A stretch of DNA of 62,500 nucleotides from Symbiodinium natans (taxonomy: Eukaryota > Sar > Dinophyceae > Suessiales > Symbiodiniaceae). Below are positions 20,282 through 30,179 of the stretch, piece after piece. Positions within the stretch are counted from its first letter, which is position 1; each line of letters opens with the position of its first letter. The notes below the pieces were generated by a model that was not told the origin of the DNA, did no database searches, and was given only the letters and a program-made list of their open reading frames with translations. The stretch is taken from contig CAJNDS010002601.1 in the NCBI GenBank assembly GCA_905221605.1, positions 966,376-1,028,875 of the forward strand, in the 5' to 3' direction. The translations under genes and the position numbers were made by a program.

Positions 20282-20385
20282 ACCCTAACCCTAAGCCCTA
20301 AGCCCTAAGCCCTAAGCCCTAAGCCCTCAGCCCTAAGCCCTAAGCCCTAAGCCCTAAGCCCTAAGCCCTAAGCCCTAAACCCCAA
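20282..20385 (-). repeat. CCCTAAG variant array, about 14 units
   Basis: Nearly every unit has G at the seventh position (CCCTAAG; TTAGGGC on the other strand). This is a homogenised variant distinct from neighbouring blocks. Confidence 0.92.
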
Positions 20386-20613
20386 ACAGGACCAAATAAA
20401 ACCTTGACCAGAACCTAAACCCTGACCGTCCATCTAGGGTCCCCCCCCAAGCTCTACAGGGAGGGGGCCCACTAACTGCCACAAACCGTACGCCCTAACC
20501 CCTTCCTTCCCTGATTAAAGCAAGAAGACTTATCACCCAAGCTGACATGAATACCTATTACATGGACGCACCAACAGAACCCTGAACCCCAAACCCTACA
20601 CCCCAAACCCGCT

Positions 20614-20750
20614 TTAGGGTTATAGGGTTATAGGGTTATAGGGATATAGGGTTATAGGGTTATAGGGTTATAGGGTTATAGGGTTATAGGGTTATAGGGA
20701 TATAGGGTTATAGGGTTATAGGGTTATAGGGCTATAGGGTTATAGGGGTT
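20614..20750 (+). repeat. 8-mer GGGTTATA array, about 17 units
   Basis: A variant telomere array with period 8. Periodic GGGATATA units recur every six to eight copies, suggesting a second-level duplication. Confidence 0.93.
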
Positions 20751-20802
20751 TAGGGACCCCCCAACCCCGAAAATGCATCAGCCTACAGGTAACATCAAGA
20801 CG

Positions 20803-20870
20803 ACCCCCAGGAGGGCAGCCTGGCCTTTCTGCTGGCGAACCCCTGGGCGTTGCAAGATTTCGAGCGTTGG
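20803..20870 (+). CDS. Candidate exon, unknown protein
   Basis: Open frame DDPQEGSLAFLLANPWALQ then DFERW, ending at a GTTTATG donor. Codons are G/C-ending. A second frame is also open through the island. Low certainty. Confidence 0.32.
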
Positions 20871-20974
20871 GGTTTATGGTTTAGGGTTTAGGGTTTAGGA
20901 TTTAGGGTTTAGGGTCCAGTGTTGTTTGCTTACTAAGGCTTAGGGTTTAAAGCTTGTGGGTGATATCAGTGTTG

Positions 20975-21610
20975 CACTCGCTTGAGTATCTAAGGGACCC
21001 CCCGCCCCCCCCCCCCCCCCCAAAAAAAAAAAAAAAAAAAAGGGATCTGGGGGAGGGCGGGTACGGGTCGAGGGTTAAGGAGAATCTGGCCAAGCCTTGA
21101 AGTTTGAGGGTTTAAGGTTTCCAGGCCTTCTGAAGGATCACAAGCCCTTGCCAGGCCGGCTCCGGATCAATGCGGGTATCCCAAACAGTATACTACAACG
21201 TTTTCTATAGGGGCACCCCAAATACTTTTTACTTTCACGTTTTTGTCCAAATGCGCATAAAAGCGGGTAGCGATACTAGAAGGGGTGCTACATTAAACCC
21301 TAGACCCCAAAACCCCAATCCCAGAAACCCAGAGCTGTCAACCCGCAAACACCTAAACCCATCAACCATATACCTTTCACCTTCAACCCCAAACCCTGCC
21401 CCCAAAGCCCTAGCACACCTTCTCCCTAAACCACAAAGCCCTCAAACCCCTCCACCTCTGTACCATCCAACCTCAAGCCTAAACCCTAAGCTCTTTTTTG
21501 AACCTCGACGCCACATGCATATACTACATACATAAATAGAAATACAAAGGAAGAAGAAATACACACATACATATATAAGCATATATATATATATATGTAT
21601 ATATGTATAT
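20975..21610. other. Homopolymer and AT-rich stretch without a supported gene
   Basis: Contains a C17-A20 tract (21005-21041) and a TA microsatellite (21575-21608). The 121-residue frame at 21170-21535 is largely translated degenerate repeat. A segment near 21311-21360 is repeated in diverged form at 21898-21945. Confidence 0.5.
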
Positions 21611-21624
21611 TGAAACCCTTAACT

Positions 21625-21892
21625 CATCCGTGGGCATTGTTCAAAATCTCGTGGGGCCTTGAGCAAGAATGCTGTGGGCACCGGTGTTGGCCAAATGTTC
21701 GTGGGATGGTCGAAAAACTCACCCTAAACCCTAAACCCTAAACCCTAATCCCTAAACCCTAAACCCTAAACCCTAAACCGCGCGTGGGCATTGCACAAAA
21801 TTGTTCATGGGCAATGGGCATTGTGCAAAATTGTTCGTGGGCATTGTGCAGAATTGTTCGTTGGCAAAGATGTCCGTAGGCATTGCGCACCC
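21625..21892. repeat. 23-25 bp tandem repeat split by a CCCTAAA block
   Basis: Units of the type GTGGGCATTGTGCAAAATTG occur at 21630-21720 (diverged) and 21783-21890 (four clearer copies). A CCCTAAA block (21722-21779) separates the two parts. Confidence 0.7.
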
Positions 21893-22148
21893 TAAACCCC
21901 AACCCAAGAAACCCAGAGCTGCCAACTTGCAACACCAAAACCCATTCCCAAAGCCCCCAAAACACCGAATCGCTCAACCACAAAACACTCGAAACATGAC
22001 AACTAAACACAACACCGCCCCAAGCCCTGAACCCACCCTGAATTCAAAACATCCCTAAAACCTAAACTCTAAACCCTAAACCCTAAACCCTAAACCCTAG
22101 ACCCTAAACCCTAAACCCTAGCCCTAAACCCTAAACCCTCGAACCCCA

Positions 22149-22258
22149 AGTCGGCCTTCAACCCTACCTCTAGCGCAGGGGAGGCGCCTTCCCAGTTGGC
22201 CACTGGAGGCGGCTCCCCAAGTCAAGGCTGTGCCTCGCAACACAAAAAAACACGGAAA
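22149..22258 (+). CDS. Candidate exon with telomeric donor
   Basis: About 36 open codons (SAFNPTSSAGEAPSQLATGG...) with G/C-ending third positions, running to AAAG/GGTTTAGGG. A CCCTAAA block precedes it and a long TTTAGGG block follows. No family is recognised. Confidence 0.4.
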
Positions 22259-22259
22259 G

Positions 22260-22380
22260 GGTTTAGGGTTTAGGGTTTAGGGTTTAGGGTTTAGGGTTTA
22301 GGGTTTAGGGTTTAGGGTTTAGGGTTTAGGGTTTAGGGTTTAGGGTTTAGGATTTAGGGTCTAGGGTTTAGGGTTTGGGG
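22260..22380 (+). repeat. TTTAGGG block, about 16 units
   Basis: Pure at the left, degrading into TTTGGGG variants to the right (22375-22460). Confidence 0.93.
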
Positions 22381-22657
22381 TTTAGGGCTTTGGGGTTTGG
22401 GGCTTTGGGTTTGGGGTTCGGGGTTTTGGGGCTTAGGGTTTAGGGTTTCGGGGTTTGGGGGTTTATTGATTTAGACTGTACGGTTGGGGGTTTAGGGTTT
22501 GAGCCTTACAGGGTTTGGGGACTTCTTAGGGGAAGTAGGGGTTTTGGGTTTAGGGGTTTTGGGTTGGGGGTTCAGGAGCTGGACTCACAGCATGCTCTCA
22601 ACACAACACACTCTTCTCCAATCCGATCTGAGTTATCTAGGGCGGCTGTCCCACCCT

Positions 22658-22757
22658 TACTTGGAGGTTCATGGTACTTCTTAGCTATAAGTGCCCTAAT
22701 ATGGTTAGGAGTTATAAGTACAGCTATAACTAAGACCTAAGAAGTACCATACACCAG
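22658..22757. mobile_element. MITE family A, short copy
   Basis: TACTTGGAGGTTCATGGTAC at the left end. The right end AAGAAGTACCAT is truncated. The central palindrome includes ATATGGTTAGGAGTTATAAG. Confidence 0.6.
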
Positions 22758-22790
22758 GCGACCTTGCGCCGCGAAAAGCGGCATCAACTG

Positions 22791-22945
22791 GGTAGCCCAG
22801 CAACCATGTTCTAATAAGGGCACACTTCTTTGGGTTGGCTACTAAGGCAAAGGCTTTGGGGTTTGGGGTTGAGGGTTTAGGGTTTAGGGACGAAGGACTA
22901 AGGGAACCTTGAATCCACAAAAAATCGAAAAAGGGTACCACGTGG
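22791..22945. mobile_element. MITE family B copy with internal telomeric block
   Basis: GGTAGCCCAGCAACCATG at the left; AAAAAGGGTACCACGTGG at the right. TTTGGGG and TTTAGGG words (22855-22888) are inserted in the middle. Lies directly downstream of the ankyrin stop codon. Confidence 0.55.
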
Positions 22946-22953
22946 CGACTCTG

Positions 22954-24204
22954 TCAATCTCCTTTGGCCATGTCAGTGTCAGCACCCAACTCCCGCAACA
23001 ACCGTGCCAGCTCCAGGTGGCCGTTCCGAGTTGCGATGGAAAGTGGCGTGGCTCCACTTGGCATCGCCAGGTCCTTGTCCGCACCAGACGCTAACAACAA
23101 GCGCGTGACTTCCAAGTGGCCATTCTGAGCTGCGACTAAAAGTGGCGTGGCTCCGTCTCCCTTGGCCAGGTCCTTGTCCGCACCAAACTCCAACAACAAA
23201 CGCGCCACTGCCAAGTGGCCGTTTTGAGCTGCGACGAAAAGTGGCGTGGCTCCACTTGCGCTGGCCAGGGTCGTGTCGGCACCAAACTCCAGCAACAAAC
23301 GTGCCACTTCCAAGTGGCCCCTCTCAGCTGCGATGAACAGTGGCGTAGCTCCACTTGTTTTGGCCAAGTCCTTGTCCGCACCAGACTCTAACAACAAGCG
23401 TGCCACTTCCAAGTGGCCTTCCTGAGCTGCGACGAAAAGTGGCGCGGCTCCGCTTGTTTTGGGCAGGTCCTTGTCCGCACCAGAGTCCAACAACAAACGC
23501 GCCACTTCCAAGTGACCGCTTTGAGCTGCGAAGAAAAGTGGCGTGGCTCCATCTGTACGGGCCAGGTCCTTGTTCGCACCAAACTCCAGCAATACACGTG
23601 CCACTTCCAAGTGTCCGTGCAGAGCTGCGATCAGAAGTGGCGTCGCTCCGCTTGCTGTGGCCAAGTCCTTGTCCGCACCAAACTCCAGGAACAAGCGCGC
23701 CACTTCCAAGTGCCCTCCCTGAGCTGCGGTGAAAAGTGGCGTGGCTCCACGGCCATCAGTCTGGTCGATTCCTGCGCCAGATTCGAGCAGCAAACCTGCG
23801 GCGACTTTGTGGCCAGATCTCGCTGCAACATGTAAGGCTGTCATGTTGTGTTGCGCCGATAAGTTTGGATCTTGGGGTCTCTGCAAGATTGCTTCTAGTT
23901 GTGTTGTCTCGTCTGCTTCCACCGCATGGAGCAGCCTGTCAATATCATCGCCAGACGTCTCGGCAAAGTCCAAAATCACCAGGTGCAAAAGGCAAGGTGC
24001 TTCCAGCGCCGCGTCGTCGGCCAAAATGTGCTGATCTTCTTGCAGGAGCCGTTGTCGAAACCGGGAATGTCCACAGAGCCGTTGGAGATGGAGCTTGAGG
24101 GCGCGGACGTGGCCCACAGCAGTGTCGCCAGCGACGCTCAGCAACTCCTCCGGCTCCAAGCAAGCCACCTCTTGGCCAGAAGTCATCATCTGAATCCGCA
24201 ACAT
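22954..24204 (-). CDS. Ubiquitin-like plus ankyrin-repeat protein
   Basis: A single-exon coding region of 416 residues. I start at the ATG at 24204-24202 (MLRIQMMTSG) and not at the upstream ATG at 24279, because that one lies in a probable 5'-UTR intron. Residues 1-80 have a ubiquitin-like pattern (MLRIQMM, EVACLEPEEL, VRALKLHLQRLCG, LLHLVILDF). After a short linker come nine ankyrin repeats in exact 33-residue register, the consensus being GATPLFVAAQNGHLEVARLL then LEFGADKDLA, and the last ends at the C-terminus. The repeats are very similar in DNA, implying recent internal duplication. Ankyrin arrays mediate protein binding, so the role is likely an adaptor, but the partner is unknown. This UBL-ankyrin combination is, to my knowledge, common in Symbiodiniaceae. 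Confidence 0.9.
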   Translation of the reverse strand: MLRIQMMTSGQEVACLEPEELLSVAGDTAVGHVRALKLHLQRLCGHSRFRQRLLQEDQHILADDAALEAPCLLHLVILDFAETSGDDIDRLLHAVEADETTQLEAILQRPQDPNLSAQHNMTALHVAARSGHKVAAGLLLESGAGIDQTDGRGATPLFTAAQGGHLEVARLFLEFGADKDLATASGATPLLIAALHGHLEVARVLLEFGANKDLARTDGATPLFFAAQSGHLEVARLLLDSGADKDLPKTSGAAPLFVAAQEGHLEVARLLLESGADKDLAKTSGATPLFIAAERGHLEVARLLLEFGADTTLASASGATPLFVAAQNGHLAVARLLLEFGADKDLAKGDGATPLLVAAQNGHLEVTRLLLASGADKDLAMPSGATPLSIATRNGHLELARLLRELGADTDMAKGD

Positions 24205-24228
24205 TGCTGTGATCAAGGCAGGGGCTGA

Positions 24229-24329
24229 CTGAAAAAATGTGCACTTTCTGGCTTTCCGAAGATGTAAAGTTGTCCCCACCAGGGCCCCCCAGATGACAGA
24301 AACTTGTGTGGCAACTTGGGTTCACTCAC
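24229..24329 (-). other. Probable 5'-UTR intron of the ankyrin gene
   Basis: On the minus strand GAG/GTGAGT (24330/24329) and ATTTTTTCAG (ending at 24229) form a 101-bp canonical intron. Exon sequence resumes 24 bases before the proposed ATG. Confidence 0.6.
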
Positions 24330-24482
24330 CTCTAAGCCTAAACCCTAAACCCGAAAACCTAACCCTAAACCGCAACATGCACCCTGTGCGCCATTACCTC
24401 GAAATCCGCATCTTGCTCATTCTTGAAAAAATGACGGCAAGTTGGGTTGTTGGGACTATTGGGGTTGTTCGGGTTTAGGAAG

Positions 24483-24605
24483 CCTAAACCCTAAACCCTA
24501 AACCCTAAACCCTAAACCCTAAACCCTAAACCCTAAACCCTAAACCCTAAACCCTAAACCCTATAAACCCTAAACCCTATAAACCCCAAACCCTTAACCC
24601 TAAAC
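24483..24605 (-). repeat. CCCTAAA block
   Basis: About 13 perfect heptamers, then CCCTATAAA units. Confidence 0.92.
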
Positions 24606-24673
24606 TTGGTTGTTAAGACTGTAAGTGCCAGGAGCTTAAACAACATGAGGTTCGAGCAGGCTTTGAGCTGAAA

Positions 24674-24823
24674 CTTTAGGGTTTATAGGGTTTATAGGGG
24701 TTTATAGGGTTTAGGGTTTAGGGTTTAGGGAAACTTTAGGGTTTATAGGGTTTATAGGGTTTATAGGGTTTATAGGGTTTATAGGGTTTATAGGGTTTAT
24801 AGGGTTTATAGGGTTTAGGGCCT
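24674..24823 (+). repeat. TTTATAGGG array
   Basis: About 13 nine-base units in two blocks separated by three heptamers. Degenerate words (GGGCTTATAGG and others) continue to 25050, with no gene in 24830-25050. Confidence 0.92.
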
Positions 24824-25045
24824 TTAGGGTTCAGGGTTCAGGGTTTAGGGCTTTTTGGGTTTCTAGGGTTGACAGGATTTGTAGGGCTTATAGGGTTTAT
24901 ACACCTGATGGGGCTTATCGGGTTTATAGGGTTTATAAGGGCTTTGTGGGATTCTGGCCGCTTTAGAGGGTTTATCGGGCCATGTATTGGGGCATATCGG
25001 GCTTATATGGCAAATCGGGCTGATAGGGTTTCTCGGGTTCGTAGG

Positions 25046-25185
25046 GCTAGGGTTTAGGGTTTAGGGTTTAGGGTTTAGGGTCTAGGGTTTAGGGTTTAGG
25101 GTTTAGGGTTTAGGGTTTAGGGTTTAGGGTTTAGGGTTTAGGGTTTAGGGTTTAGGGTTTAGGGTTTAGGGTTTAGGGTTCGTAG
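25046..25185 (+). repeat. TTTAGGG block, about 19 units
   Basis: A pure array apart from one TCTAGGG unit. Confidence 0.94.
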
Positions 25186-25414
25186 GGCTAGGGCTTTGGC
25201 GGGGTGAGCTAGTTTTGAGGAATCGGGCCTCTGGATCCCCGAAAAAGAGAGAGCCCTATACCCTTATAAGCCCTAAACCTTAAACCCTAAACCGCATCCA
25301 AAGCTCCGGAGGCTTGTTGGGAGTTCGGATCCTCCGACGCTTAGCCATAATAAACCAATAAACCCTACATCCACCCTAAACCCCAAACCCTAAACCCTAA
25401 ACCCTAAACCCCAC

Positions 25415-25480
25415 ACCCCGCGCCTTCTTTGATGACCATGGAGTGCTGGAGCCCTGCCGCCACACCTGGCATGTGGGCTG
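25415..25480. other. Exon-like island, strand unresolved
   Basis: The plus strand reads AFFDDHGVLEPCRHTWHVGW in one frame and starts an ATG frame in another. Neither has an AG acceptor to the left. The minus strand has acceptor and donor signals. Coding-like but unassigned. Confidence 0.28.
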
Positions 25481-25682
25481 GGTTTAGGGTTTAGGGTTTA
25501 GGGTTTAGGGTTTAGGGTTTAGGGTTTAGGGTTTAGGGTTTAGGGTTTAGGGTTTAGGGTTTAGGGTTTAGGGTTTAGGGTTTAGGGTTTAGGGTTTAGG
25601 GTTTAGGGTTTAGGGTTTATAGTTTAGGGTTTAGGGATTAGAGTTTAGGGCTTAGGGCTTAGGGTTTAGAGTTTAGGGTCCA
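25481..25682 (+). repeat. Longest TTTAGGG block, about 28 units
   Basis: Some 20 perfect heptamers (25481-25615) followed by degenerate units. Confidence 0.95.
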
Positions 25683-26250
25683 GGGACTGCACAATCGCAG
25701 GCAAACTAAAATATGGCGCATATATGCTGCGGTGTCTACTACAAAGTCGTGAGTGCATGTATGTGGGTGTCCTTCTGGATTGTAACATAGAAATGAAAGC
25801 CCCTAAATCCCTTAACCTTCAGGCCTATCCCTAAACCCCGAAATCCCTAACCCTAAACCACGTAGACCCCAGAATAACCCCATAAAAAGGGTACCCTTCA
25901 AGGGGCGTATAAGGGAACCTAAACTACACAAAAACCGGGGAATAGGGGCTGACTCTGCGTCCTAGCCCTAAACCCTAAACCCTAAACCCTAACCCTAAAC
26001 CCTGAACCCTACACCCTAAACCCTGAATCGCACAGGACCTCTCCGACGCGCGCGCCGCTGCGCCCAGCGCTGGCGGGAGGCGTAGAGTAGAGAGCGGAGG
26101 GCGGAGAGCTCCTGATGACAACCCTAAACCCTAAACCCTAAACCCTAAACCCTAAACCCTAAACCCTAAACGGTCTAGGGTCTATAGGGTTCATGGCTGG
26201 CGAAAGTATAGTAACTTCGCAAACGGAAATTCTCGCCTCGGGCGAGCTCG

Positions 26251-26393
26251 CTACTTGAAGGTTCATGGTACTCATTAACCAATTATAACTGCACTCATCA
26301 GCCACATATAACCCCTGAAGTGCCCTAGGTTATAAGTACAGCTGTAAGTACAATTATGATTGGTTAGGATGCTTGTGGTGTCGGGAGGTTCAC
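26251..26393. mobile_element. MITE family A copy
   Basis: CTACTTGAAGGTTCATGGTA at the left; GGGAGGTTCACGG at the right replaces the usual inverted end. Interior: TTAACCAATTATAACTG, GGTTATAAGTACAG. The surrounding 25690-26030 and 26400-26640 hold degenerate repeats only. Confidence 0.6.
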
Positions 26394-26765
26394 GGCCAGC
26401 TGCAGTAACCGAGCAAATGGGTAGGGCAACAGAGGTTACCCTCTACCCTAAACTCTAACCCCGCATGGACCTGCGAGGCCAAACCAGGCAGTTGTCTGAC
26501 TTAGAGGGTTTAGGGTTTTGGGTTTAGGTAGGGGCCCTAAATAAACCCTAAGCCGCAAGCTAAAAACCTAAAAAAGGGCCTGAAACAGCCAGAGGCAGTC
26601 CCTGGCAACCTTTCGAACTCAATATTGTTGAATCTCATGTCCCTCCGACCGCCCTCAACCCCAGACCCTAGACCCTAGACCCTAGACCCTAAACCCTAAA
26701 CCCTAAACCCTAAACCCTAAACCCGAAACCCTAAACCCTAAACCCGAACCTCACGGTGCGATGCG

Positions 26766-26814
26766 CAGCGCTGCCGGATAAAGCCTTAGCGACCCGGAGG
26801 GATCCAGAGCGACA
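26766..26814 (+). CDS. Candidate small exon
   Basis: Between ATGCGCAG and AG/GTTGAA the frame reads LPDKALATRRDPERQ. It is short and unrecognised. Confidence 0.3.
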
Positions 26815-26844
26815 GGTTGAACTCGACCCCCCCCCCCTCCCTTC

Positions 26845-27017
26845 CCGGGTTTAGGGTTTAGGGTTTAGGGTTTAGGGTTTAGGGTTTAGGAGGGCTTAGG
26901 AGGGTTTAGGAGGGTTTAGGAGGTTTTAGGAGGTTTAGGAGGGTTTAGGAGGGTTTAGGAGGGTTTAGGAGGGTTTAGGAGTTTAGGAGGGTTTAGGGTT
27001 TAGGGTTTAGGGTTTAA
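26845..27017 (+). repeat. TTTAGGAGGG variant array
   Basis: TTTAGGG units change to ten-base TTTAGGAGGG units (about nine copies, 26882-26995) and back to TTTAGGG. Confidence 0.92.
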
Positions 27018-27106
27018 GGCCCAAGTACCCAAGCACCCCGAAAGCCTACACCCTAAACCTCGAGCTTTGGTAGGGACTAGAGCTAAGGGTGGTCGAATGC
27101 CACCTA

Positions 27107-27228
27107 AGCCCTAAACCCTAAACCCTAAACCCTAAACCCTAAACCCTAAACCCTAAACCCTAAACCCTAAACCCTAAACCCTAAACCCTAAACCCTAAAC
27201 CCTAAACCCTAAACCCTAAACCCTGAAC
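27107..27228 (-). repeat. CCCTAAA block, about 17 units
   Basis: A pure heptamer array. Confidence 0.94.
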
Positions 27229-27577
27229 CCTACCTTAACCTATAGCGACCTCCAAGCTTACGTTCATTCACCGGTGCTCAGAAGCGTCACCACAAACCAA
27301 ACCCTAAAGCACCCCAACGTTTATCGGCTTTGGATTTAGGGTTTAGGGTTTAGGGTTTAGGGTTTAGGGTTTAGGGTTTAGGGTTTAGGGTTTAGGGTTT
27401 AGGGTTCAGGGGTGCATTTTTTGGGGGTCCTGCTTATAAGGGGAGTCCTACTATTTGGGGGTTTGTTTTGGTTGGCCCCTTCTTTTCGTAAACTCCCTAA
27501 ACCCTAAACCCTAAACCCTAAACAGTAAGCCCTAAACCCTAAACCCTAAACCAACCATTTAGGGCGCTGTCATCCCC

Positions 27578-27645
27578 CCCCCAATGGAGGTTTGAGGGCC
27601 GCACGGAGCTCGTCGACATCCATTCCGTAGACCTGACTGCGATCG
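27578..27645. other. Exon-like island, strand unresolved
   Basis: Minus strand: after CAGTCAG the frame VYGMDVDELRAALKPP has strong codon bias. Plus strand: GRTELVDIHSVDLTAIAR then TGA is equally open. One of them is probably an exon; the minus reading looks better. Confidence 0.35.
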
Positions 27646-27999
27646 CGCGTTGAGGTTCTAAGTTTAGGGTTTAGGGTTTAGGGTTTGGGGTTTAGGGTTT
27701 AGGGTTCAGTGCTGAGACAAAAAACAAGACCCTAAGCTCCCGATGCCTTGGGGATGCGGGGACGAAAACGGCTCTAAGGGAGTCCGCAGCATAGGGTGTA
27801 TGATCCCAAGTATGGGAGTAGCCTGACGGACCATACGGTGGTTTTGAGTAGGACAGGAGGTAACATCCTAAAGCCTAATTCGCAAGGAATGAAAGACGCG
27901 TGCAATTATAATTCCGGCTCAGAATCCATGGCTGGGCTTAGCAAGGTTATGCTTCTGGGGGCTGTAGGGGGCTTTTGAGGGTGTTGCTGTTGTAGGGTT

Positions 28000-28800
28000 G
28001 AGGGCTTCGTGCCTCTTTAAATGTTTGAGGTTTAAAACACCCTGATCCCTAGCCCCAAACCCTCAACCCTAAACCCAAGGCACTAAACCCTCAACAGCCA
28101 ATTCTCCCATGGCATGTAGGGGGATGAGATTCACGCTTACTTGCAGAGTCTAGGCAAGTAGTGAGTTAGACACCGGCTTCCTTTTGAGGCACTCTTCTCC
28201 CCAAACTCAAGATCCTGATTCACTGTAAACCCTAAACCCTAAACCCACAATCCCTAATTCACTAGCTAAACCTTAAACTGGACCTGAACCCTAAACCCAC
28301 AATCCCCCTTATTAAGAATTGCTACCTTTAGAGCTTCTGATTCACTGAAGCCCTAAACCGTGAAACCTAAACCCTAAACCCACAATCCCTAATTATTTCC
28401 TTACTAAGAATTCCTAAACCCCAAACCCCAAACCCCAAACCCCAAACCCTAAACCCTAAACCCTATAAACCCTAAACCCTAAACCCTGAACCCTAAACCC
28501 TCCTACCTTTAGAGCTTGGAGGGCCATCACCCCTCACGGGCCTGCCGCAGCACCCAGGTACCCATCTCCTTGCTCTGTCTTCTCTTTGACCGAGAGGGGT
28601 TTAGCGTTTAGGGTTCAGGGTTTCGGGTTCAAGGTTTAGGGGGGTTTGTATAGGGTTTAGGGTTTAGGGTTCAGGGTTTAGGGTTTAGGGTTTAGGGTTT
28701 AGGGTTTCGCGCGTAGTGTATGCAAGATTTGGGCAGGCAGCCGCTGCGGACGACCCAAGCGAGATTTACGCCACGATCCCTGCAACAGACTGTCAGAAAA
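28000..28800. other. Degenerate repeat stretch, no supported gene
   Basis: Contains three imperfect copies of a unit with AACCCACAATCCC and CTAATT (28230-28400), scattered CCCTAAA words and a TTTAGGG block (28655-28708). Confidence 0.45.
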
Positions 28801-28805
28801 CCGAA

Positions 28806-29059
28806 TACTTGGAGGTTCATGGTACTTCCTAACCAATCATAACTGTACTTAGGGGTTTAAGGTTTAGCGGTACTTGTTACGCAGTTATAAGTGTTTTTAG
28901 GGGTTTAGGTTTAGGGCTTAGGGTTTAGGGGTACTTACTAACAAATTGTAACTGTACTTATAACTGTACGTATAACCACATTAGGGCACTTAAAGGGGCT
29001 TATAAGTGGGTTATAAGTACAGTTATAACTGGTTAATAGGTACCATGAACCTCCAAGTA
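28806..29059. mobile_element. MITE family A, complete TIRs, telomeric insertions
   Basis: ACTTGGAGGTTCATGGTAC and its exact reverse complement form the 19-bp ends, flanked by TA on each side. Two TTTAGGG-like stretches (28850-28868 and 28898-28932) interrupt the body. Together with 29568-29703 it defines the family consensus. Confidence 0.85.
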
Positions 29060-29236
29060 AAGCAGTTACCGCGCCCTTAAACTCTTGGGTTACATGCCTA
29101 CCATACATCAGATCGCAGGTTGTCACAAAGAACACAGAGCCCTCCGCAAATCCAACAGCGCTGTAGGCCTCTAAGCTGCTCTACGGCAGCTACTGGACAA
29201 AGGTAAACCCTAAACCCTACACCCTAAAGCCTAAAC

Positions 29237-29285
29237 CGCTAGGCAGCTCCTCCTGATGTCGCCACAAGGCCGGCGAAGAAGCGAC
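29237..29285 (-). CDS. Candidate exon with telomeric donor
   Basis: On the minus strand a TTTTTTTCTCTGAG acceptor opens VASSPALWRHQEELPS, which ends at AGCG/GTTTAGG. The acceptor is textbook and the donor is made by the adjacent repeat. The plus strand is also open in two frames. Confidence 0.42.
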
Positions 29286-29384
29286 CTCAGAGAAAAAAAG
29301 CACGTGACACTGCCAAACGCGTGCAATCTTCGAGCGCATTCAGGGGCTTATGTCTTTAGGGCTGTTAGGGATTTAGGGCTTCGG

Positions 29385-29469
29385 CTTCTTCTTCTTCTTC
29401 TTCTTCTTCTTCTTCTTCTTCTTCTTCTTTTTTTGTTTTTTTGTTTTGGGGGGGGGGGGGGGGGGGGGG
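29385..29469. repeat. (CTT)n microsatellite followed by T-rich and G22
   Basis: About 15 CTT units (29385-29429), a T/G linker and 22 consecutive G (29448-29469). Confidence 0.95.
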
Positions 29470-29567
29470 CGAGTTTATGGCGACCCTCAGGCCGAAACGC
29501 TGGGCCTGGCTCGAGGCTTGATAACTCCGAGTTTGGGCACCAGGGTTTTAGAGCTTAGGGGTGAGGG

Positions 29568-29703
29568 TACTTGGAGGTTCATGGTAGTTCTGAACCGATT
29601 ATAACTGTACCTGTAACTGTACTATAACCATATTAGGGCACTTAAGGGGCTTATAAGTAAGTACAGTTCTAATTGGCTAATAAGAAGCATGAACCTCCAA
29701 GTA
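29568..29703. mobile_element. MITE family A, complete copy
   Basis: TACTTGGAGGTTCATGGTAG at the left; AGCATGAACCTCCAAGTA at the right. TA dinucleotides flank both ends. 136 bp, no telomeric insertion, so a useful reference copy. Confidence 0.85.
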
Positions 29704-30088
29704 GTACTCTTAGTGGTTCGGAATAGTGGGGGACGTAAACAGGACAAAGACTCTAGGGTTTCATATGAGGGGATGATTCTAGGGATCCAGTCCTCCCCTC
29801 AGCCTGAAACACCAGTGAGGCAAACTCGCTTCGTAGAAACCCGAAACCGCCCATGAAACTCGAAATGAGAAAGGGCGCTCTGTTGGGTTTCAAGGGGAGG
29901 ATATAAGGGACCCTATAGGCCCCCCAAAAGGGAACACGGGCCCACTTTGGCCAGCCCTAAACCCTAAACCCTAAACCCGGAACCCTCAACTCCACACCCT
30001 AAACCCTAAACCCTAAACCCTAAACCCTAAACCCGAAACCCTAAACCCTAAACCCTAAACCCTAGCCGAAGCACTTCTTCCTGCTGAG

Positions 30089-30170
30089 GCCGTGGCGAAG
30101 TGAGCGAGGCAGTGTGGTGAGAGCCATGTGCCGAGACCAAGCAGGACTGGCAGCCTGGAGTTGGGAGAAG
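30089..30170 (+). CDS. Candidate exon with strong splice sites
   Basis: A CACTTCTTCCTGCTGAG/G acceptor and GAGAAG/GTCGGG donor enclose 82 bp. One base completes the previous codon, then 27 codons read PWRSERGSVVRAMCRDQAGL then AAWSWEK. Among the better-supported isolated exons. No family is recognised. Confidence 0.5.
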
Positions 30171-30179
30171 GTCGGGGTT

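Noticed and set aside
24205-24279. The upstream ATG of the ankyrin frame as start
   Set aside because: It falls inside a canonical GT-AG 5'-UTR intron. The ATG at 24204 begins the ubiquitin-like fold directly.
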